A stretch of 19,456 bases of DNA from CAYOYK01 sp964408185 (lineage in GTDB: Bacteria; Bacillota; Clostridia; Christensenellales; Aristaeellaceae): positions 1 to 19,456 of the forward strand of contig CAYOYK010000046.1 in assembly GCA_964408185.1 (NCBI GenBank), written 5' to 3'. The position numbers were made by a program, and so were the translations under genes. This document shows, in pieces, positions 15,438-19,456 of the stretch; position 1 is the stretch's first letter; each line of letters opens with the position of its first letter. Under the pieces are notes generated by a model. The model searched no databases, had not been told where the DNA came from, and saw nothing but the letters and a program-made list of their open reading frames with translations.

Positions 15438-16061
15438 TTACTCCGCGCCTCCGTTGGCATGTGCGCGCGCGGACTCGGCGTCGCTTCCCTGCAAGGCGTT
15501 CACATCGTAAACCGGCAGCTCCCCGCTGGTGGGGCGTGGATCGAGCGCCTCCAGCCGGATTGCCTGCACGGAATCGGACGGGACCATTTGCAGGTTGTTG
15601 ACCGCGTCAACGCAGATTTGCAGATCCTTTGCCGCGTCTGCAATTTGCTCTCTGAGGCCGTCGTTCGCCTCCTGATAAGCGGTCACGCGCTCCTGACTGG
15701 TGGATAGCGTTTTTTGCTTCTCGGTCAGCGTCTCCTGCGTGGACAGAACCATCATGCCCAAAACAAAGGCGACGGCCGCCACCAGAAGAATTGCCGTGCG
15801 CAGGCTCATGGTAAACGGCTTGGCGGCCTCCGCGTCATGCTTGCGCAGCGCTTCGTTCAGCCGGTCATACTCCATGCGCTTCGCCTGCGTGCGGCCGCGC
15901 GAGGTGCGTCCCTCCACGGGCATGCCGGTGCGAGCGTCGATTTCGCCATAAGGGAGGTGAACGTTGGAATGCACATACATGCGAGGCTGCGTAACGGTAT
16001 CGACGTTTCGTTCGCGCCCATAGGGCTGATAATCATCATACATAAAGGCTTGCTGCGCCAT
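15438..16061 (-). CDS. ftsL: FtsL-like bitopic division protein with a long cytoplasmic tail
   Basis: A 207-residue protein with one membrane helix (about 86-106), followed by a Gln/Glu-rich predicted coiled coil (about 108-158) and an extracytoplasmic tail. This is the layout of FtsL/DivIC proteins, and the place between mraZ and the class B PBP is the conserved ftsL site. FtsL recruits and activates the FtsW-PBP synthase. The N-terminal cytoplasmic part is about 85 residues, with a Tyr-rich start and a basic, charged stretch before the helix; typical FtsL proteins are around 120 residues in total with short tails. ATG at 16061 has AAAGGAGG 7 nt upstream. It begins 28 nt after mraZ, leaving no room for rsmH. 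Sequence similarity in this family is too low to be decisive, so context carries the call. Confidence 0.8.
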   Translation of the reverse strand: MAQQAFMYDDYQPYGRERNVDTVTQPRMYVHSNVHLPYGEIDARTGMPVEGRTSRGRTQAKRMEYDRLNEALRKHDAEAAKPFTMSLRTAILLVAAVAFVLGMMVLSTQETLTEKQKTLSTSQERVTAYQEANDGLREQIADAAKDLQICVDAVNNLQMVPSDSVQAIRLEALDPRPTSGELPVYDVNALQGSDAESARAHANGGAE

Positions 16062-16089
16062 GCGGAATCCTCCTTTCCGGGGAAAACGG

Positions 16090-16599
16090 TCAATCGTCCA
16101 AGTTGCCCAGCGCCTCCATGATGCCGTCCAGATTGTCGGTAAAGAACTGATCCTCCTGCGACGCCTTCGCGCTGTCCTCAATGCGAACATGGTCGAACGC
16201 GCCGCTGATTTCCAGCTCCTTGGCGTTCTCCAGCATGCGCTGGCGGAGCATCGTGGGCAAAAGGATGCGGCCCTGCTGGTCGCTTTGGACCTCTCGGTAG
16301 CTGAGCTTGAAGAACTGAGTGGAAAAGCGCTGTACGTCCGGTTTGCGCGGGTTCATGCGCTGAATATCGTTCAGCAGGCGGTCGTACACGTCGTCCGGGT
16401 ACAGCGCCACCCCGCGAAAGTCCATCGTCGGCCCGATGGTAAATGTCTCTCCCAGCGCCTCCCGGTATGCGTTTGGAATGATAATGCGGCCCTTGGCGTC
16501 CACGGAGTGAGAATAGGAGCCGAAAAACGCGTGCGATCCGTTTGCTTGCGGCCGGACGGTCGCATCCTGCGGAACCGGGGTGTGATTGTCCCCATCCAC
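16090..16599 (-). CDS. mraZ: Transcriptional regulator MraZ, GTG start, with N-terminal extension
   Basis: A 169-residue double AbrB/SpoVT-fold protein. Both DNA-binding half-motifs are present: DAKGRIIIP (34-42) and DQQGRILLP in the second repeat. MraZ forms a ring and represses its own dcw promoter at direct GTGG-type repeats. Most MraZ proteins begin directly at MFFGxYxH; here that segment is HAFFGSYSH (23-31) and no start codon lies near it, so about 24 extra residues precede the fold. GTG at 16599 is preferred because AAAAGGGG sits 7-8 nt upstream, and because longer in-frame readings (to 16698) would include the operator and the promoter. The C-terminus is somewhat longer than usual and acidic. 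First gene of the cluster, 28 nt before ftsL; rsmH, its usual neighbour, is missing. Confidence 0.95.
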   Translation of the reverse strand: MDGDNHTPVPQDATVRPQANGSHAFFGSYSHSVDAKGRIIIPNAYREALGETFTIGPTMDFRGVALYPDDVYDRLLNDIQRMNPRKPDVQRFSTQFFKLSYREVQSDQQGRILLPTMLRQRMLENAKELEISGAFDHVRIEDSAKASQEDQFFTDNLDGIMEALGNLDD

Positions 16600-16606
16600 G
16601 CGACCA

Positions 16607-16635
16607 CCCCTTTTCACTCCACTTTTCACCACTTC
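16607..16635 (-). promoter_or_regulatory. Probable MraZ operator (direct repeats)
   Basis: On the minus strand AAGTGG at 16634-16629 and 16624-16619 are spaced 10 bp, one helical turn, and a variant AAGGGG follows at 16612-16607 (12 bp on). Direct repeats of this type ahead of mraZ are known MraZ binding sites. They lie about 10-38 nt after the predicted start point, between the -10 box and the GTG start, and the last repeat doubles as the mraZ ribosome binding site. Confidence 0.6.
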
Positions 16636-16650
16636 ATGGGCGTTGACTCC

Positions 16651-16679
16651 ATTATGAGCCACATCAACCCCCTTGTCAA
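16651..16679 (-). promoter_or_regulatory. Main dcw promoter (sigma-A)
   Basis: TTGACA (16679-16674), 17 nt, CATAAT (16656-16651) on the minus strand: perfect -35 and 5 of 6 at -10. Predicted start near 16644, leader of about 45 nt to the mraZ GTG. This is the best promoter match I found in the window. Confidence 0.85.
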
Positions 16680-16680
16680 C

Positions 16681-16698
16681 GTGCTGTGTAACCAGCAC
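16681..16698. repeat. Perfect dyad GTGCTG-N6-CAGCAC next to the dcw -35 box
   Basis: Inverted repeat with 6-bp arms and a 6-nt centre, ending one base from the TTGACA hexamer. The position suits an activator or repressor site, but no regulator is identified. It could also be a chance palindrome. Confidence 0.35.
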
Positions 16699-16799
16699 TC
16701 GTCCAGCAGGCGCAACATTTCCTTAACATTGAAGCCTTGTGAGAACAGGCGTTTGCGTACACCACATGTCGGTGCATTGCCATTTGCTGTAATGATAAC
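16699..16799. other. Non-coding gap upstream of the dcw promoter
   Basis: Within the 319-nt gene-free stretch 16600-16918, the recognisable elements are the operator, promoter and dyad (16607-16698) and a terminator (16800-16830). This central part shows no other gene, hairpin or promoter that I can support. The bases here are less GC-rich than the flanking genes. Confidence 0.5.
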
Positions 16800-16830
16800 A
16801 AAAACACCACGATTCATCAGAACCGTGGTG
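16800..16830 (-). terminator. Rho-independent terminator after the metallophosphoesterase gene
   Basis: On the minus strand CACCACG (16830-16824 in complement) pairs with CGTGGTG (16811-16805), with inner TTC/GAA pairing around a short loop, followed by TTTTTG. It lies about 90 nt after the upstream gene's stop and insulates the dcw promoter from it. Confidence 0.88.
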
Positions 16831-16918
16831 GATGTAACCGAACGTATGATCGTCTTGCGCTTGCAGTATGTTGCAATTCCATGTCGCAATTATGGCTTTT
16901 TGTTTAGAATTTGCTTCC

Positions 16919-17614
16919 TTAAATTACCATCTGCGGCGTAAACGAAACTGCGTCGCAGGAGCAGAGCTGATAGGCAACGCCATGATATTCGCCGTTCCAG
17001 CCGTTTCGGATGCCCTGCCCATGCAGGTGCCCATAAACGACGCGCGATACGCCATATTGCTCCAGCAGACGCGTCACGGGCGTTTCGATCCCATCCGCGT
17101 AAAGAGGCGGAAAGTGCAGCATCGCAATCAGCGGCTTGTTGCTATGCCGTTTGCTTGCGTGCTGCAGCGAAAGCTCCAACCGCATAAGCTCCCGGTTGAA
17201 TATTTTTTCGTCCTCCGCCGTAAGCGGCTGCGTATCCGTCGGCAGCGTCCAGCCGCGAGAGCCCGCGACAACCGCCTCCGGCAGCTCCAGCGAATCGTTT
17301 TGCAGGATGCGAATCCCCTCCGGCAGCATCGCGCGCACTTTGCTTGGCGACGACCACCAGTAGTCATGGTTGCCGCGCAGCAGCACCTTGCTGCCCGGCA
17401 GCCGCGCGATCAGCAGCAAATCCTCCTGCGCGGCGGCAAGCTGCATGGCCCAGCTGATATCGCCCGGCACCAGCACGGTATCCTCCGGGCCGACCAACGC
17501 ACGCCAGCGCTCGCTGATCGTATCGGCATGACGATCCCACATCGGGCCAAAGACCTCCATCGGCTTTTCCTCGCCGCCGGGCAGATGAAGATCGCCCAAT
17601 GCAAATACGGACAT
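16919..17614 (-). CDS. Calcineurin-like metallophosphoesterase (COG1768-type)
   Basis: A 231-residue protein with the full two-metal site of the family: Asp8-x-His10 (GDLHLPG), GDISW (Asp52), GNHDYWW (Asn82, His83, Asp84), His167 (MLHFPP) and GHLHG (His196, His198). It has no signal peptide or membrane segment, so it should be cytoplasmic. The WW after GNHD and the GHLHG ending resemble a predicted phosphohydrolase family common in Firmicutes, whose substrate is not established as far as I know. GAGGGA precedes ATG at 17614. It lies 16 nt after the zinc-ribbon gene, probably in one operon, and a terminator follows. No direct link to the division genes is implied. Confidence 0.9.
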   Translation of the reverse strand: MSVFALGDLHLPGGEEKPMEVFGPMWDRHADTISERWRALVGPEDTVLVPGDISWAMQLAAAQEDLLLIARLPGSKVLLRGNHDYWWSSPSKVRAMLPEGIRILQNDSLELPEAVVAGSRGWTLPTDTQPLTAEDEKIFNRELMRLELSLQHASKRHSNKPLIAMLHFPPLYADGIETPVTRLLEQYGVSRVVYGHLHGQGIRNGWNGEYHGVAYQLCSCDAVSFTPQMVI

Positions 17615-17630
17615 GTGTCCCTCGCTTTCG

Positions 17631-18050
17631 TTACTGATCCTTGTCTTCCTTATCCTCGTCCTCGTCGTCCTCGGCTTCCTGCTCCATTACGCTCTCCAAA
17701 GACAGCGTGCTCTCGATCTCGCCGTACTCCCGCTCAGGGATATCCTCGTGGATCGGCGGGATGATCTCATCCATCGTGCTTACGGAGTTCATCTCAAGGT
17801 CAGGCTCCACAACGGTTGAGCCTTGGTTCTCGTCCCCGTCTCCGTCGTCGCCGTCATTCTGGTTCATTTCTTTGTAGCAGCTCAAGCATACGTCCTTGCC
17901 CGGCAATGCGGGCGCGGCGTTGCAAACGGAGCATAGCTCCATTTCCTCCGGCGCGGGCTCGCCCTTCATCTCTCGGTAGCAAACCTTGCAGTATTTCTCG
18001 CCCTCTTGGATGTAGTTGAGCTCGCAACGAGGACATTTAACCAATTTCAT
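17631..18050 (-). CDS. Double zinc-ribbon protein with acidic C-terminal tail, function unknown
   Basis: A 139-residue protein. Two four-cysteine clusters are visible: C6-x2-C9...C21-x2-C24 and C40-x2-C43...C55-x2-C58, each likely to bind one zinc. After about residue 62 the chain is strongly acidic and probably disordered, with Asp/Glu runs near 66-75 and again at the end. No catalytic motif is seen. ATG at 18050 has AAGGGAG upstream and starts directly before the first cysteine pair; the in-frame extension to 18146 would run through the predicted promoter. Zinc ribbons with acidic tails can bind nucleic acid or protein partners, but nothing here shows which. It is co-directional with and 16 nt from the phosphoesterase, which suggests a shared transcript. 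Confidence 0.8.
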   Translation of the reverse strand: MKLVKCPRCELNYIQEGEKYCKVCYREMKGEPAPEEMELCSVCNAAPALPGKDVCLSCYKEMNQNDGDDGDGDENQGSTVVEPDLEMNSVSTMDEIIPPIHEDIPEREYGEIESTLSLESVMEQEAEDDEDEDKEDKDQ

Positions 18051-18092
18051 ATGGAACGCTCCCTTCGCCTTTGGGTCGATTGCTTGGGCAGT

Positions 18093-18121
18093 ATTGTAAG
18101 CTATTTCCTTGGAATTGACCA
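18093..18121 (-). promoter_or_regulatory. Probable promoter of the zinc-ribbon/phosphoesterase operon
   Basis: TGGTCA (18121-18116), 17 nt, TACAAT (18098-18093) on the minus strand. Predicted start near 18086, leader of about 36 nt. Confidence 0.55.
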
Positions 18122-18131
18122 GCCAATTTGA

Positions 18132-18160
18132 TTGCGACATTCGCACAAAAGTATTACGAT
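18132..18160 (+). promoter_or_regulatory. Possible promoter of the CAP-domain gene
   Basis: TTGCGA (18132-18137), 17 nt, TACGAT (18155-18160), 4 of 6 at each box. It sits back to back with the divergent promoter at 18093-18121; the two -35 boxes are 10 nt apart. Confidence 0.38.
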
Positions 18161-18203
18161 TCTGTTACGTCCTAGACGCAATACTTTGAGATGGAGGAAT
18201 ACC

Positions 18204-19076
18204 ATGCATACCAAACAGAAAACAGCCTTACTTGTGATTTGCCTGATGCTCGTCTGCGCCCTGATGGCGCACGCCGACGGCGCGCCGACCTCGCAGTTCT
18301 ACTTCAGCGGCTGGCCGTACCGGCAATCCAGCGGATGCGGCGGTTCCAGCGGATGCGACGCATCCAACGGAAGCTCCTCCTGCGCCACGGCAAGCCCGGA
18401 CTGCTCCGCGACCGACCTGCCCGCGTGTACGGCTCCGACCTGCGAGCCCACCGCGATTCCCGCGGAGCCGACCGCGCAGCCCACGGAAGCGCCGACGGCC
18501 AGCAAAGCGCCCGCCGTTACAGCCGCTCCCCCCGTGACCGCAGCGCCAACGGCGACTCCCAACGCTACAAAGGCGCCGCAAGCCACTCAGACTCCGCAGT
18601 CCACGAGTACGCCATCCGCGACGCAAACGCCGATCGCTACGGCCGCGCCGACGAAAGCGCCTACCGGTAACGACGGTGATTATACTACGGGTACCGTATC
18701 TGCGCAAGAGCAAAATGCGTACCGGCTGCTCAACGAGGATCGCGCAGCAAACGGCCTGTCTGCCTTGACGCTCGATTCAGCCCTGTGCGATCTGGCCCGT
18801 ATGAAATCGAAGGACATGTGCGATAACAACTACTTTGCCCATACCTCCCCAACCTACGGAAGCGCGGCGGACATGCTTCGCACGTATGGCTATTCCTTTA
18901 CCTCCGTTGGGGAGAACATCGCGCATCACGCGTCTGTGCTTAAGGCGCAGGCCGCGTTTATGAGCAGCACCGGCCATCGGCAGAACATCCTCGGCTCCCA
19001 ATGGAAGCGCGTGGGCGTAGGCGTATGGACGGACGCGCAGGGCTTCGTCTATGTAACGCAGCTCTTTGTCCGCTGA
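18204..19076 (+). CDS. Secreted CAP/SCP-domain protein (YkwD-like) with Cys-rich and Thr/Pro/Ala-rich segments
   Basis: A 290-residue exported protein. A signal peptide spans about 1-25 (Lys-containing start, Leu/Val/Cys core, AHA-D cleavage region). Residues 45-80 hold six cysteines in a Gly/Ser-rich stretch. Residues 80-155 are a disordered linker of Ala, Thr and Pro with repeated APT/ATP/TQTP units. Residues 167-288 are a CAP domain with NEDRAANGL, His213 (FAHTSP), Glu237 (GENIA) and His258 (STGHRQNIL), the conserved cavity residues. CAP proteins of the YkwD type are secreted by spore formers and some act in spore coat or wall processes, but the activity is unsettled. ATG at 18204 has TGGAGG upstream. 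The Cys-rich head is not a standard part of the family. It is divergent from the zinc-ribbon gene and followed by a perfect 12-bp hairpin. Confidence 0.92.
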   Translation: MHTKQKTALLVICLMLVCALMAHADGAPTSQFYFSGWPYRQSSGCGGSSGCDASNGSSSCATASPDCSATDLPACTAPTCEPTAIPAEPTAQPTEAPTASKAPAVTAAPPVTAAPTATPNATKAPQATQTPQSTSTPSATQTPIATAAPTKAPTGNDGDYTTGTVSAQEQNAYRLLNEDRAANGLSALTLDSALCDLARMKSKDMCDNNYFAHTSPTYGSAADMLRTYGYSFTSVGENIAHHASVLKAQAAFMSSTGHRQNILGSQWKRVGVGVWTDAQGFVYVTQLFVR

Positions 19077-19086
19077 CCAGACGATT

Positions 19087-19114
19087 CTGCCCGGAGCCGC
19101 TAGGCTCCGGGCAG
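19087..19114. terminator. Perfect 12-bp hairpin after the CAP gene
   Basis: CTGCCCGGAGCC (19087-19098), loop GCTA, GGCTCCGGGCAG (19103-19114). It lies between convergent reading frames. No T-tract follows on either strand, so it may act as a weak or factor-assisted terminator, or as a 3'-end stabiliser. Confidence 0.6.
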
Positions 19115-19127
19115 AGGATGTATCGGC

Positions 19128-19456
19128 CTATCGGACGCGCAGCTTGACAAACGCGCTCTGCTTCTGATAGTATCGCGTCCGCCAGCGCCCAGCCAGCGGG
19201 TCGGCCAGCACGCCGACGGCGCGCAGGAAGCTTCGGCCCGCTACGCTGCCGCGCGGACGAACATAAGTGCTGAGCGCCGTCGTGGTTACGGCGCTTGGAA
19301 CCACCGCGGGCAGAAAGCTGCTTTCCTTGGCAATGGTCCTTGCATACCGATCGGAGAACGTTGGCTCCGCAATGGGTCTGCGCTGCAGCGCCGGCATCAG
19401 CACAGCCTCGCTTTTCTGCAACGCAGGACGCATCCACAGGTTCCTTGGCATACGAA
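19128..19456 (-). CDS. Unrecognised protein, C-terminal part (cut by the right window edge)
   Basis: An open frame of at least 107 codons ending in TAG at 19130-19128, 13 nt before the hairpin that also follows the CAP gene. Codon choice (CTG, GCG, AGC, CGC) resembles the neighbouring genes, which supports coding. The ATG at 19451 is only 5 nt from the window edge with no visible ribosome binding site, so the true start probably lies outside. The chain is basic, with Arg-rich stretches, a TTTALSTYVRPRG segment and a basic C-terminus; no signal peptide, membrane helix or motif is recognisable. Another minus frame is open here too (to 19437), so the frame choice is not certain. Confidence 0.42.
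   Translation of the reverse strand, partial: RMPRNLWMRPALQKSEAVLMPALQRRPIAEPTFSDRYARTIAKESSFLPAVVPSAVTTTALSTYVRPRGSVAGRSFLRAVGVLADPLAGRWRTRYYQKQSAFVKLRVR

Noticed and set aside
18228..18713. Arg/Gly-rich minus-strand open frame opposite the CAP gene linker
   Set aside because: Its composition is the direct complement of the Thr/Ala/Pro low-complexity linker codons, and it has no start context.

Overview
The window is a chromosomal segment of a fairly high-GC, spore-forming Clostridia-type Firmicute. It holds a division and cell wall (dcw) cluster on the minus strand, running from mraZ at about 16.6 kb down to ftsZ at about 2.9 kb. The assignment to Clostridia rests on a PASTA-bearing class B PBP, a FtsL-like protein of the low-GC Gram-positive type, an mDAP-type MurE, a CwlJ-type spore cortex hydrolase and a YkvI-family permease. 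I cannot name a genus; a Christensenellales-like lineage is only a guess.

Layout. At 1-1264 (minus) a purC gene overlaps by 8 nt the start of a CapE/FnlA-type UDP-GlcNAc 4,6-dehydratase gene that runs off the left edge. At 1391-1822 (plus) lies a stand-alone cwlJ-like gene. It converges on a ykvI-like gene (minus, 1845-2858), with a perfect 12-bp hairpin between them. The dcw cluster follows, listed here in transcription order (right to left): mraZ, ftsL-like, terminator-like hairpin, pbpB/spoVD, murE, mraY, murD, ftsW, murA, ftsQ/divIB, internal promoter, ftsA-like, ftsZ, terminator. Upstream of the cluster lie a terminator, a dyad, a near-consensus sigma-A promoter and a probable MraZ operator (16600-16918). 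Next come a zinc-ribbon gene and a metallophosphoesterase gene (minus, 16919-18050), divergent from a secreted CAP/SCP-domain protein gene (plus, 18204-19076). The right edge has the tail of an unrecognised minus-strand ORF.

How the genes work together. MurA, MurD, MurE and MraY provide four steps of lipid II synthesis. FtsW (SEDS glycosyltransferase) and PbpB (transpeptidase) polymerise septal wall, FtsL and FtsQ connect the synthase to the divisome, and FtsA anchors FtsZ to the membrane. The cluster is reduced: rsmH (mraW), murF, murG and murC are not in their usual places, while murA sits between ftsW and ftsQ. Expression looks segmented: an MraZ-type promoter at the head, a hairpin with a U-tract just after ftsL, a possible RBS-masking structure before ftsW, and a separate promoter before ftsA-ftsZ.

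No mobile element, CRISPR array, rRNA or tRNA was found. I see no wholly new system. The most unusual elements are the Gln/Met-rich FtsZ linker, the altered phosphate-2 loop of the FtsA-like protein, the ftsW leader and the intra-cluster terminator.
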